DNA of 64,000 nt from Euonymus europaeus (lineage: Eukaryota > Streptophyta > Magnoliopsida > Celastrales > Celastraceae). The stretch spans positions 5,642,001-5,706,000 of the forward strand of contig OY756960.1 of assembly GCA_963580455.1 (NCBI GenBank), given 5' to 3'. The notes beneath the pieces were generated by a model that saw only the letters and a program-made list of their open reading frames with translations, was not told the DNA's origin and ran no database searches. The position numbers were made by a program, and so were the translations under genes. Positions within the stretch are counted from its first letter, which is position 1, and each line of letters starts with the position of its first letter. Below, one piece after another: positions 23,940 through 35,529 of the stretch.

Positions 23940-24985
23940 TTCAAAAGAAAGGTCTCGACGTGAGGAGTGTATTCATGTAAATTTCAGATGGAATGGAGTA
24001 CAGGATTTTGATCAATAGAAAGGAAGAACTTATGGTAGCGCTGCCTCTGTTTCTTCATAAATTTGCCTGATTTTGGCCTCATTTCAAGTAAAAGACACCA
24101 GAGAACCATTTCTCGTGTCAACCTCTACCGATCTGTGCCAACCATAAGCCTCTTCGAAACTAGAACGACGATGACCCGATGATAGCTTTGAACAGGTCTA
24201 TAGACCTGCGTAGGGGAGAGAAGAGAATTGTTCTAGGCTGACACGACCCGATAACAGTTGGCAGACCGAATCCAGATCCAATTGACCTGGACCCACCCGG
24301 CTTTGACCCCAAATTAATGAGTGATAATTTTATAATTATTTATAAATTAATTGGGGTATATTATTATGGATTTTAGGAATAGGTTCACTTAACTGAAATA
24401 TCGAAATTTAGGAAACACACTAAGGTATTTAATATTCACCTATATTATTGAATTAAATATTAATGAATTCTTGGTCAGCTATTGATATGTACTTGAACTG
24501 AATACTGTGATGAGATTGATATAATGATTTTTTTAATATTCTTAAAGTCAATTTGCTGACGCATTGAATACTGTTCATAAGTGTGATGCATTACACTACA
24601 TAGAAAGAGTAATTTAAGTTTAATAGAAGGTTATTTTTATGGACTAGTATATATGCTACAGGGAGGATGTACTAGAATATGACTGGTGAGGTTTATTGGA
24701 AATGAAAAGGTATTTTGACTGAAAAGTGTTATTTGGTATAGCATTTAATTAAAAGAAAATCTTGAATGGTTGCTCTATAGCAGGTTACCAACATTAAAGG
24801 CCCTAATAACTAGACAAAGATTTTAAATGATTGTTTCCTTCCGAAAATTATGTTCATAATATTACTTGATGGGCATTGACTCACTATATTCCGTGATACA
24901 TGTAATAAATTTTCTGATGATTATGCTGATCTAGTAGTTGATGGCGTGTCTGCAAATCCTTGAAGAGGATGCTCATGTTACAAGA
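23940..24985 (+). mobile_element. Partial LTR of D family, 5' of a gag
   Basis: Similar to the second half of LTR D: CTACAGGGAGGATGTACT (24657), GGTTGCTCTATAGCAGG, CCGTGATACATGTAATAAATT, and GAGGATGCTCATG (24965). The last ~380 bp expected from D are missing, and the sequence passes straight into gag-like codons. The left end is uncertain. Confidence 0.6.
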
Positions 24986-26190
24986 AATACGAAGGAATGA
25001 AGATAGACGAGTAGCAACAATATGATGCAAGTAGATGCGAAGGCTAACAGAAGTTCAAAAACGCCCTCCTAAGCAGATGGACATTATTGAAAGGTTCTAG
25101 AAGCTTAATTTGAAGGAGTTTTCTAGCTGTATCGAACCGTTGGTGGCTGAGGAATGGGTTATATCATTGGAGATCATATTTAAACACTTGGGACTATTGG
25201 ATGCTGAGAAGATATAGTGTGCTACCTTTAAGTTGACCACACATGCTCACGATTGGTGGGATAAAGAAAAGCTCACATTGAATTTGATCAACATTACTTC
25301 AGAGAATTTAAAAAAAATGTTTGATGGCAAGAACTTTCCTTAGGACTTAAAGAACAAGAAGGTGAACGAATTTTTGGAGCTTAAACAATAAAGTATGACT
25401 GGTGGTGGAGTTGGTTCGGAAATTTGAACAAAGTTGTAGATTTATTCCATTCTTCTAGGAGAATGCTGAGCTGAGAAAGGATATTTTCCTAAGGATACAG
25501 GATCCCAAAATTAGGAGCATGGTAAGAATGTTTGTAGTAACAACATATGAAGATATGGTAAATAAGGCAATGATGGCAGAAGAAGATTCGAAAGATATTA
25601 TGAAGGATATTCAGTATCAGAGGCAAATTATCAAGATAGATAAGTTCAGCAAGTTGACTCGACAGTAGAATTTAGCAAAACACAATGCTAATCAAGGAGG
25701 CAGCAAGAATCCAAGATTGACAACAAGATCCACAAAGACATCAATTGCAAATGTTGCAAAGTCCATAACCAATGGTACAACTTTGTGTGCTAAATGTAAC
25801 AAGAGATATACTGAGGAATGTTTGGAGGGATCTAACACCTACTACTGGTGCAAGAATAAGGGACATTATGCTTGAGAGTGTCCAAAATGCTCCACGAATT
25901 TAAAGAAAGTATCGAAAAGGATCTTTATAATGACTCAAGACCAGGAAGACCTGGAGGAGGATGCAACAATAAGTGGTAACATATATAACCATGGGCTAAA
26001 ATTATATATAAATTGATTGACTCTAGTGTCATGCATTGATGACCTGTTCAACCAAATATAAGGTTTTTTAGTATGTTTTAAAATTGATTTACAGTCTGGG
26101 TACCACCAATTGAGAATGAAGGATAAGTATCTAGAGCTACTCAACTAATTAAATTTTGAGGATGAAATTTTATAATGGAGGAAGACTGTA
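24985..26190 (+). pseudogene. Tekay/Del-like gypsy gag with RT scrap
   Basis: Gag-type segments: KLNLKEFSSCIEPLVAEEWV, HAHDWWDKEKLTLNL and KVNEFLELKQ. A zinc knuckle follows at about 25790-25885 (CAKCNKRYTEECLEGSN, then CKNKGHYA*EC, with a stop in the last loop). At 26090 DLQSGYHQLRMKDKY is a reverse-transcriptase motif, so several kilobases are deleted between. The end, NFEDEIL-type codons and GGAGGAAGACTGTAACAC, is the usual junction of a Tekay-type polyprotein with its 3' LTR. Confidence 0.72.
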
Positions 26191-26480
26191 ACACACTGAG
26201 ACCATGAAAAACTTATGAGGATGAAATTTTATAAGGAGGCAAGATGGTAATACTCTGAGTCTTCTGAGATGTTTGATAGGTTTTGAATTAAATAGGATTG
26301 AATTTTTATTTATTATTAAATTCTATGATAGGAATAAAAATTGGGAACACAAGAGTTGTCGAAATCAAAGGTGGGATGAAATTGCTGGAATTTTAGAAGT
26401 TAAATATATAATAGGGGAATTAGTGGTCAAAAATGGTAAATTTACTAAGGTTCTTGGGTAAATAGAGTGAAAGGGCAAGG
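26191..26480 (+). mobile_element. Truncated 3' LTR of the Tekay/Del-like element
   Basis: Begins TGTAACACACTGAGACC after GGAGGAAGAC. The phrase GAGGATGAAATTTTATAA occurs both before and within it (26158 and 26218), a 60-bp local duplication. GAATTTTAGAAGTTAAATA (26390) matches LTR D near 16722. It is cut off where the minus-strand gag begins. Confidence 0.5.
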
Positions 26481-27700
26481 TGATGCAGAATCGATGTCAG
26501 ATGAAAGTGTTGATTTGCTTGATAAGGAATGTGAGTTCGTCCACCATCAAACGAATCCTCCTCTTCTTCAGGTGCACACGAAATCTCCTCCTCTTGGTCA
26601 TCATCTAGCCTATAATCTCCAGATTCATCATCAGGTTCAACCATGTGTACTGCTCATGAACCACATTCATTAGATCGGTGTCTCAATTTCCACATTTATA
26701 GCACTTCATGACAGCATGACCTGTATATGGATTAGCAGCTTTAAAACCTTTTTTGCAATTTTAAATCCACCTCCTATTCGCTCATAATGACTCCAACTAC
26801 TACTTCCTTCAAGTGAAATACCCTTTTATTGCTTATTGAACCCCTCTCAACTAAATTTTGGATCCGTTTATCAAGGTTACATCCAGAAAACCCATTTCCT
26901 TCATGGTGGGTTGATACTTCAACTTTCAAGGCTAGATTAACGACATCACTAATACAAATGATAACTTGAATACTAATGTTACTTTGAATAGCAAACTATA
27001 ACCCATTTAAATACCTAGAAACTTATTGAGATTCAGACTTGTTCAGTTTGGTATGTTCAGCCAATCTATACCACTCTGCCATATATGCATTAACAGTTCA
27101 GTCGCCTTGAGAACAATGTTGGTACTGTTGGAATAGATATTGTTCATAGTCTTGTGGTAAAAAATGAGTCTTCAACATCTTCTTTTTATGAGACCATGTT
27201 CATATTTTATCTTTCCCTTCACGGTTCCTCGTGTCTTGTAATCGATCCCACCAAGCCGAACCACCTTACTTGAGACGAATCGCCACATACTTAACCTTCT
27301 TGGATTCAAGAATATATACAAATTCAAAATAACGCTCCACTTTAGCCATCTAATCCAGAAACCCTTCAATATCTACAGCTCGATCAAAATAAGGAATATC
27401 TGGCTTCATGTGAAAATTAGAATTTCCTTGGTTTTTTTGTCAGAACTCATGCTCATCACCTCATTCAAAATTGTCTATCTCCTCATCAGAAGAAGAAAAA
27501 TCTCGCCCCTGAGTTAGATTAGGTTGCCGTCTAGGAAGAATAGCCTGAGGTGGTTCACGATCACGGCCTCTCTTCATGCCAATATGGATATGGGCTAGTT
27601 CGGGGAGAACTCCACTACCACGTCTCTCATCTCCTCTCATCAAATCACAAAGTGAGTAGTCAATGTTGCCATCTTTATTTTTAACTACTGTAGATGGTCA
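26480..27700 (-). pseudogene. Gypsy/chromovirus-type gag on minus, decayed
   Basis: Read on minus: PDIPYFDRAVDIEGFLD (27410-27355), MAKVERYFEFVYILESKKVK, YVAIRLK, a GGSAWWDRLQDTRNREGKDK segment, FLPQDYEQYLFQQYQHCSQG, AEWYRLAEHTKLNKSE, then a CYKCGN knuckle remnant (26715) and acidic MVEPDDESGDYRLDDDQEEE (26644-26585). This order matches the gag of chromoviral gypsy elements. It is a relative of the gag at 62.96-63.58 kb. Frameshifts are frequent and the pol part is missing. Confidence 0.78.
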
Positions 27701-27753
27701 GCACTTGCCACACCATCGGTGTTGTAATGAGCCATCAGAATCGTTGAATCCTT

Positions 27754-27764
27754 CTTTGATACCA
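27754..27764 (-). promoter_or_regulatory. Primer binding site, initiator tRNA-Met type
   Basis: On minus, TGGTATCAAAG lies just upstream of the minus-strand gag, matching the usual TGGTATCAGAGC primer site. It places the 5' LTR of that element to the right, from 27765. Confidence 0.6.
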
Positions 27765-28700
27765 CTTGAGTCAAATGAAAGTTGATAAAGATACAAATCT
27801 CTAGGATTTATTGAAACATAATAGTTAGAAGTGTCTTCCAATGGCTGTATGATCCTTTATTTATAATCTAAAACTAAGGACGGACGGAATAGCGATTCCC
27901 GTCCCCACCCCGTTACCTTGCTCCTACGCCCCGCCATTTAGGGTAGTCCATTGCCTTGTCCCTACCCCACGCTACACTGTGAACTTATTTAACAAAACTC
28001 TATTTGCTAGAAACTTTAAAACATAAGCACAAATGCACAATCTGCAAGAATACCTTTGCATAATTGCCTTAAAAACCATACTTTAATACCATCTCATGAC
28101 AGCCCTTTGTCTCCCTCTTTTGGTTATTCCATTTCAAGTACTAGTTTACAACTTGAGAAAGGGGACAAGCAAAGAAATTAAATATGAAAATTGTAATGGC
28201 ATCCAATAAACTCAAAGTAATTTTCATTCAAAGATACCAAAAATTCTACAAATCCCCAAATTGACACATGACACCCACCAATATATAGCATCCATGATCC
28301 ATCAAAGCCTCGAACGAAAAAATATTTACATGAAGAGAAGACTTACATGGAAAAGGTGGACATAGAGAGACATGGATGAACAGGAAATGAAGAATATGTC
28401 CCTAAGGGAGGGTTAAAGTTGATTAACACCAAGCAACAATCGAACATGAAGGGAAAGTGGCGTCGTTGTTCTCTAGATAAGAAGATACACGGTTGAAGAC
28501 TGTAAGTTTGCAACCTGAAGTGACCGTGCGAGAGTTACGAAAGGAGTGTAGTCGACTGCGCGAGAAAGTGTAAGGGGAGTCAAGGGGGTCCGGATATCCC
28601 TAATGAGTTTGGGCTGATTTTTTTGACAATATTTTTGGCCCAGCTTAGCAAAAGGTTCTGGCGTGTTGTAGTAGAAGAGCACGGTCTAGTCTGATCCCAT
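27765..28700 (-). mobile_element. Probable 5' LTR region of the minus-strand gypsy element
   Basis: Assigned only from its place beyond the primer site; no partner LTR is seen. It includes a GC-rich stretch at 27890-27965 with CCCGTCCCCACCCCG, possibly from another dispersed repeat. No gene is supported here. Confidence 0.35.
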
Positions 28701-28979
28701 GGAATTGAAAAAATTTGTGAAAGATAAACTATGTCTATGGACTACTGAATTCAATCCAAAAGGGTGAGTTTAGTATTTACTTCTTGCTAATGGCTTTCTA
28801 CTTAATTTTGTTATTATTTTCGGTCAATGGATACTTTTGAACACATTGACATTGATTAAATGCATCCAATTTGATGCAATAGTGTCCATTAAAGCTTTAC
28901 TTTACATATTTACAAACAAATTTTTTTCTGTTGAAAAATTAATTTTATCTAAGTTAATTTAGATATCATGACTATTCAA

Positions 28980-29640
28980 ATAATTTAGAGTGAGACTTTA
29001 GGTGAATTAGGTTTAGTGTAACAGTCTTTATACTTTAGGATTTAGACTTTAGATGAATTAGGTTTAGTGTTTAGATTTTAGGGCATAGTGTTAAGGAGTT
29101 AGGATTTTAGGGTTAGACTGTGAATTAGGTTTAGTGTTTAGAATTAAGAGTTTAGGATTGATTAATTGAGGACTTCAGAATTTAGATTTAGGGTTAGGTA
29201 AATTAGGTGTAGTGTTGAGACTTACAGGGTTAGGGTTAAGGAGTTGAGACTTTAGGTGAATTAAGTTTAGTGTTTATAATTTAGGAATTAGGATTGAGGA
29301 CTTTAGGGTTTAGATAAATTGGGTTTAGTGTTTAGACTTAGACCTTAGGGTTAAGGAGTTGAGACTTTAGGGTTAGATTTTAAGTGAATTAGGTTTAGTT
29401 TTTAGAATTTAGAGTTTAGGATTGAGGATTTTAGAATTTAGATTTAGGTAAATTAGGTTTAGTGTTGAGAATTACTTAGTTAGGGTTAAAGAGTTGAAAC
29501 TTTAGGTGAATTATGTTTAGCATTTGTAATTTAGGAATTTGGATTGAGGACTTTATGATTTAGATAAATTGGGTTTATTGTTTTGACTTAGACCTTAGGG
29601 CTTAGGGTTAACGAATTGAGACTTTAAAGTTAATTTCAAA
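28980..29640. repeat. Degenerate TTTAGG-rich tandem array with ~256-bp period
   Basis: Dozens of variants of TTTAGGG/TTTAGG/GTTAGG (for example TTAGGGTTAAGGAGTTGAGAC). A larger unit is repeated: TTGAGGACTTCAGAATTTAG at 29166 and TTGAGGATTTTAGAATTTAG at 29422, with following sequence also matching, giving a period of about 256 bp. It resembles the plant telomere word TTTAGGG but is far too degenerate to be a telomere. Confidence 0.75.
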
Positions 29641-29704
29641 TATATATATATATATGGTACATTAATATTAATATATATTAATATTATATGTTAATATAAA
29701 TATA
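29641..29704. repeat. AT-rich simple sequence
   Basis: TATATATATATA followed by ATTAATATTAATATATATTA-type repeats. Confidence 0.8.
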
Positions 29705-30745
29705 GAACCCAATTTTTAGTAGCCCAACTCAACCCAAGTCTACATGACACTCTATGTAGGTGGGTCATGTTAGACTTTTTCAAAAATTAATTAAGCATAT
29801 TTTTTATTTATTTTTTAATAAACGAAATTTTAAAACGTTTTTTCTCTAAAAATACATGCTATATTTTGAAAAAAATTACATATTGGAACTCAACATGTAA
29901 AAATCTTTCTAATAAGACCCATTTTCAATAATTTTTATTACGTTTTTTCAATTACATTGTTTTTAAAAACAATGTAATTCATATGTATGATGTGTAAACT
30001 ATTTATTCGAGTTGAAATTTTGTTACACTATGATAGTAGATTATATATTTGTTATTTTTACATTTTTATTGAAATTATGTTGGGTACCCTAACCTGTTAT
30101 GTTTTAATAGTTAAAGTTTAGCATTTGAGACATTTAGGATTTTAGCAGCAAATCCAAACTTTTTAGGTTACAACATGAAAATCCGATACACGAGCCTGTT
30201 AGGGTTTAACGAATTTGTTCCCTTTGGGGTTTACACTTATTGTTTAGGTTACAACATGAAAATCCGATACACGAGCCTGTTGTGGTTTAGCAAATTCGTT
30301 CCCCTTAGGGTTTAACACTTATTGTTTAGGTTACCGTATGAAAATCGATATACGAGCCCATATCAGTACCTATAAATAAACACTAGAACTTACGTAATTC
30401 ACATATTAGTACAAAAATAATGTAATTAAAAATAATGTAATTAAAACAATGTAATTAAAAATAATGTAATTAAAAACGACTGAATGAAACCTATCGATGA
30501 TGGATCTTGTTAGATAGTTTTTACTTGTTGATTCTGGATATGTAATTTTTTCCGAAATCTAATATGTATTTTAAGAGATAAAATGTTTTAAAATTTCGTT
30601 TAAGAAAAAAAACAAAAAAAGAATGTATTGTGAAATTTAAAATAAGATATTTTATTTTCTAAAAATTTAATTTTTCATGCCATACGCTTACAAAGCATGA
30701 CATGTAGAGGCTACAAAAATTTGGGTTATTTAGCACCACTCTAAA
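29705..30745. mobile_element. Foldback element with internal 82-bp minisatellite, copy 1
   Basis: The two arms are inverted copies: left 29705-29995 (AGTAGCCCAA, CTACATGACA, AAACGAAATTTTAAAACG, ATTACATATTGGAACTCAAC) and right about 30410-30735 read in reverse (TGTAGCC, CTACATGTCATG, AAACGAAATTTTAAAACA, ATTACATATCCAGAATCAAC). Between them lie three units of an 81-82-bp minisatellite (30165, 30246, 30328; core AAAATCCGATACACGAGCCT). No ORF is seen. It is probably a non-autonomous MULE-like or foldback element; no target duplication was found. Confidence 0.75.
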
Positions 30746-30816
30746 AACAATGAAGTTCCCACCAATTGATTTCAAGGTACAATTGGTCACCATCATTTTT
30801 TTCTTTCACTACTATA

Positions 30817-31132
30817 ACCTAAACAATAAGTGTTAAACCCTACGGAGAATGAATTTGCTAAACTCTAACGGGCTCGTGTATCGTATTTTCATGTTGTAAT
30901 CTAAACAATAAGTGTTAAACCTTAAGAAGAACGGATTCGCTAAATCCTAACAGGCTCGTGTATCGTATTTTCATATTGTAACCTAAACAATATGTGTTAA
31001 ACCCTACAGGGAACGAATTTGCTAAACCTTAAAGGGCTCATGTATCAAATTTTCATGCTGTAACCTAAATAATAAGTGTTAAACCCTAAAGAGAATGAAT
31101 TTGCTAAACCCTAACGGGCTCGTGTATGCTCA
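30817..31132 (-). repeat. Four inverted units of the same 82-bp minisatellite
   Basis: Units start at 30819, 30901, 30983 and 31065 (period 82), each reading CTAAACAATAAGTGTTAAAC...GGGCTCGTGTATCGTATTTTC. This is the reverse complement of the unit inside the foldback element 450 bp to the left. The two arrays could therefore pair as a large hairpin. Confidence 0.9.
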
Positions 31133-31565
31133 GCATATTGATTAAGGTAGTAAAATAATTAATTAAAAGAGAGAAATTAGTATATTTTTTAAATTAAATT
31201 TCTTCATTTAATATGTACTTTTCTTGGAAGCCTCCAACGTTTTCATGAATCCAAAAAATAAAAGTCAAATTAATTACAAAAAACCTAATAACTAGACTTG
31301 GTTGTAAATAAGTTTAAATGAGTGACCTTATCCTTAATAAGTCTCATAAAGTAGACCTACTTACAATTTTGCCAAGAAGTTTAAGGTTGTGTGTTGGATA
31401 GTTGGGTTTTCTTTAAGCTTTTGGGCTTATGGATATAGTAGGATGAGGCATGTGTAGCTTGGGTGTTTGTAGAGAGAATTATTTGGGATGGGCTAATATA
31501 AGTGGGACTTTTGACGATCGGGTTGGTACGAAAGGGATGAGAATGATGAGTTGAACTGAACCACA
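31133..31565. other. No feature recognised
   Basis: AT-rich, no coding pattern with family support and no repeat partner found. Confidence 0.4.
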
Positions 31566-32893
31566 CTGGTTTCAAACACAGTAGTGGACTGAAGGGACGT
31601 AAACGGAGGGAGGGAAGGGCGCAGCCACCTCGAGCTTCAACGCCGAAAATCTCTTGACGCTGGCCAATGTTTAGGTAAATGGTTACGGTGCTTGACTCGC
31701 CTTGACTCCCACTACCTATTAAGGTCGGTCATGACCTCCACCTTGCCACCAAAGGTGGTGACCCGATAATGCAACCCAACAGGTCTGTTAGACTCACTTG
31801 TGGGAAGAAATAGGGAAACTGGGTCTGCCTGACTTGACAGTTCTAGGCTGATCGGTTGACTAGTCCCCTGTTGACCAGATTGACCAGAGAATTAATTAAA
31901 ATAATTTATAAAATAATTGGTTAATTAAATGTTAATATATATGGTGTGGTAATTAATTTCAGGACCACTCTTATAGTTGATTTGTTGGACTTATAGGAGT
32001 GCACTGAGATAAGTAATACTCAATTATATTACGGAAGAATGTGATAAATGATTTATTTATGTTACAACTATATTAAAGGTGATGTTGTTTACATTGATTG
32101 ACTGTCTATGAATGGTGATATGCCATATGATGATTCAACTATACTATGGAATACACGACATATGCATCATGGAAAAATGTTTTTACGAACTTGATACAAC
32201 TGCTGTAGGGAGTGTATATTGAAAAATGAAGGTTGAGGTTATATTGACTGGAAAATGTAAAGGTATACTAACTGGGAAGTGTTTGTTGGTAGAACACTTA
32301 ATTAAAGGAAAATCTCGATCGGTTGCTTTGTAGCAGTGTACCTAGTTTAAGGGTGTGAGTACTAGAAAAATGATTTAAATGACTGACTGCTTTCTAAGGA
32401 TGATGTTCATGTTCATCATGCATAAGTAGTACTTGTTGGGCCTCGGCTCAATATGTTCCGTAATGCAGGGTATGACCTTTCTGATGATTATGCTGACTTA
32501 GGTGTTGATGGTGTCATCGTGGATGCATGAAGATTATGCTCATGTGATAGAAGCTAGGCCTCATTGAAGATGTAATAATTAAGTATTAAATTTATTTATG
32601 CGCTTGGAATCCGTATCTATGATTGAATTGTTAATAACTTAATATTCATAATAGTTGTACTTAAGGGAGATTAACTGGATGCTACAACTTATTTAATGAA
32701 TATAAGATGATGCTTTAATTCAGATTATATTATTCTAATTAATTTGGTGCGATTGTTTATTTTATTGAATTTGTATTAAATGAAGGTTATCTATCTGTGG
32801 TTGCTAAGTTATAGGGTAAGAAAATAATGTAAAGCTAGTAGCGTTCTGACCTATGGGCCTATCGGTTAGTGTACCATGGGTTGAGGCGTTACA
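31566..32893 (+). mobile_element. 5'-truncated LTR of D family
   Basis: Follows LTR D over most of its second part: GTTGACCAGATTGACC, AAGTAATACTCAATTATATTACGG (31990-32040), GGTTGCTTTGTAGCAG, TATGTTCCGTAATGCAGGG, and the end TAGCGTTCTGACCTATGGGCC...GAGGCGTTACA. The 5' TGTAACACC end was not found, so it is partial or strongly diverged. Confidence 0.65.
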
Positions 32894-34460
32894 AGAACCT
32901 TGCTCTATCTTCTTAGTAGGAGGTTCATCCTTCCTAATCAAGGAGCTATCCCACATTTCCTCTAGGGTTGCCAACCCTTGAGTGATACACCCCTTCAAGA
33001 TTTTTTCTTCATGTCTTCCACTCCATAGGTGGCTTGAGTATATTTCCTTGTGCGTTCGACCAAGCTCATTTCTTAGACTTCTCTCTGACTTGCCCTCCTT
33101 GAGTTTCTAGAGTAGGAGTGTTTATCATCTTCATTTTATCGAGTTGGTGAGTTTAGTTGAGGGTTTTGGTTTACTTTAGGTTCCTTAGTCCCATGTACTT
33201 ATTGGTTTGCACACATCACCTTTGTCAGTATTTGAACCTATTAAAAGAGCTAATTGAACTACTCTAAGGTGAGGGGACGGTTAGCCTTCTCGGACTGCTA
33301 TCCTGGTGAATGCTTTTGAGCTAACAGTTGTCCACTTGGAATGGCTGGATCATGAGCTGAGAGCTGGCCTATAGTGTTGGAGGAATTCTGAGATGGCAAC
33401 TCAATCCTCCCATCTTGTCTCAAGGAATGAGAATGCTAGGGATCATTTCTTGTTTGACCATTGTGAGTTTCTTTTAAGTTGATCTTTCCCTCACATGACG
33501 GTACCAAACTGATGATGTCAAAAAGTGTCTGATCCAGATGATAAAATAGTTGATTAGACCTGTGACTTCTGTATGTTGCTAGGTTGCCTACATAGTGAGC
33601 AAATGTGAGGTGAGGGGCCCCAAGGTGTGCTCGGGGGTGAACATCTCTTATGATCAAAATAGTATGGTCTTCTATTGTGCAGAAAGCTCAATACTTAGAG
33701 TTTCTCAAGAGAAACAATTTAAAGTGCTATTTATGAGATTAGATTTACCTTATACTGGAGGTCCCATTTTTATATAACTTAAAGAGTACCAATTGTAGTA
33801 GAAGTATGACACTCTCTCCTATTGATGTTTGCGTGAATTCTTTGGAGGTTTAATCCCATCTGAATTCCTCTTGTAATGGGAGTTGGATTCTTGAAAACTA
33901 GTCTCCTGTTTGATCATGGACATTGGTTACCACCGAGGTGCCTCTTTTATTGGTTGCCGAGGTGCCTCCTCGATTTTGCATTGAGGTGTCATCTGGGGTT
34001 GGTGTCGAGGTGGTGCATCTATCTCGGCCAGATATCTATTCAACTTGAAGCTTCTGCATTGTGTATTTGGCGTGTCACATGTCACGTTCTAAGTAGAAGA
34101 GTATCCGAAAACTTTGCTCCGATTATTCATGCACACGGATTGTCTCAACTAATTGGATTATTTTAGAATATTTCGTAATTTGTACTGTTTTTGTATATTA
34201 AAATGAAACATAAAGGATAAGAAACCATAAAAATATATTTATTTATTCAATTGAAAACTCTTCAAAGTCGACGTGGAAGCAAGAAAGATTCGAAGCAAGT
34301 CACTCAATCGGGTTCGGGTCGGGCCTAACCTATCACTAGTCGGCTACTTAACCTTTGAGCAGCTAAACGAATTAACTACTCCGATTTTGGAGCTTTGTGA
34401 ATTAATTATTTCATTAAATTAATCCAATTGCGGTTTTTAATTATTTCCTTAACAAAGACA
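32894..34460. other. Intergenic, no gene recognised
   Basis: No ORF with recognisable family pattern. At 33930-34015 the phrase CCGAGGTGCCTC occurs twice with related variants, suggesting a short diverged repeat. AT content rises towards the promoter of the gene at 35.5 kb. Confidence 0.4.
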
Positions 34461-35529
34461 TCTTTAATTTTCCTTCTTTTCTGGCACACATGCTGCTTTT
34501 GCCATTTTGAACTTGCAGATGCTGTCTCTCTCTCTCTCTCCATTTGCCTTCAATTGCCCCTCTTGTTTTCTTAATATATCACAAACGTACAAAGAATAAA
34601 TAAATAAAAAAAAATTATTCCAGAAAAAGGGAGGAATTTCATTTGAAGTAAAACCGTTTGTCATTGCTGTCTCTCTCTGTTAATCAACTTTTACTGGTTC
34701 ACAATTTTATCTTTCACTTCTCTCTCCTGTGTAGGTGAAAGACTTTGTTGCAGTCACTCCTTCCGAATATCTTTTGTGGGTCGTTATTCATTTCCAATGA
34801 TATAAGTTCTTCTCTGTACTTTGCTTAAATAAATGGTGGCCTTTTGTTTCTTTCTTATATTACTTTCTTGATTCTGGGTATTTTTTTGCCCGATTTCGCA
34901 CCTGGGTTTTCTCTTTTGAACTGTATTTTATTTTCTTAATTTTAGCTTTTCATTTAATAAATATTGTCTCACAACCCCACATGCATGTTCTTGTGTTTGT
35001 CTGATCTGGATTGGATCACAAGGATTTCCCTCGAGGGGGGAGAGAGAGAGAGGTGGGTGGGGCTCCTGTGCTCGCGTCTCTTTTTGGAGCCGTCTTCAAT
35101 TCTTTTGGGGGTTAACGAGGAAGCAAAAAGGAGGAGAAGGAAAGAAGAAGGTGAGACTCCTGGCCTATTTGATCTTTGTTTTGAGTCCACTGTGGGATTC
35201 TTTATTTTGTTTCGTTACACCTGCAACTTATCCTTCTTGTTTGGGATATTGTTATATTGTGCCATCTAGATATAATTGAACTTGGTCTGATTTCATTTCT
35301 GCGAGGACTGCAAAGGGTTTCTTATTATGAACTGGGTTCCTTACAGAGATTGAATTTTCAGTGGTTTACTATGGACAATTAGTCATTAGTCGTAGTAACT
35401 TTCTTTTTTCCGGGTTTTAATTTTGTGGTGGTGAATGTGATTCATAGTGAATTAGTTGTTCTGGTGGATGATTGAATTTTTATTGTGTATCAATCTTGGT
35501 TGACATTAGATACTCCTGAGTCCTGAGGC
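34461..35529 (+). promoter_or_regulatory. Probable promoter and 5' leader of the ANKRD13-like gene
   Basis: Contains (TC)8 at 34525-34540 and another purine run GGGGGGAGAGAGAGAGAG at 35034-35051, both common in plant core promoters or leaders. A good donor AAG|GTGAGA at 35151 and an acceptor TTGACATTAG ending at 35509 suggest a leader intron of about 360 bp, leaving 20 nt of leader before the ATG at 35530. No transcript data are available, so the start site is unknown. Confidence 0.45.

Noticed and set aside
28980..29640. True telomere
   Set aside because: The TTTAGG words are too degenerate and are flanked on both sides by ordinary transposon sequence.
30165..31132. Regularly spaced repeats resembling a CRISPR array
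   Set aside because: The 82-bp units are contiguous with no unique spacers, exist in both orientations, and lie in plant transposon DNA.
31381..31575. 64-codon minus frame
   Set aside because: No recognisable domain, start context or conserved partner.
34964..35269. 101-codon plus-strand frame upstream of the host gene
   Set aside because: It crosses the presumed leader exon and donor, with no family pattern; treated as leader sequence.
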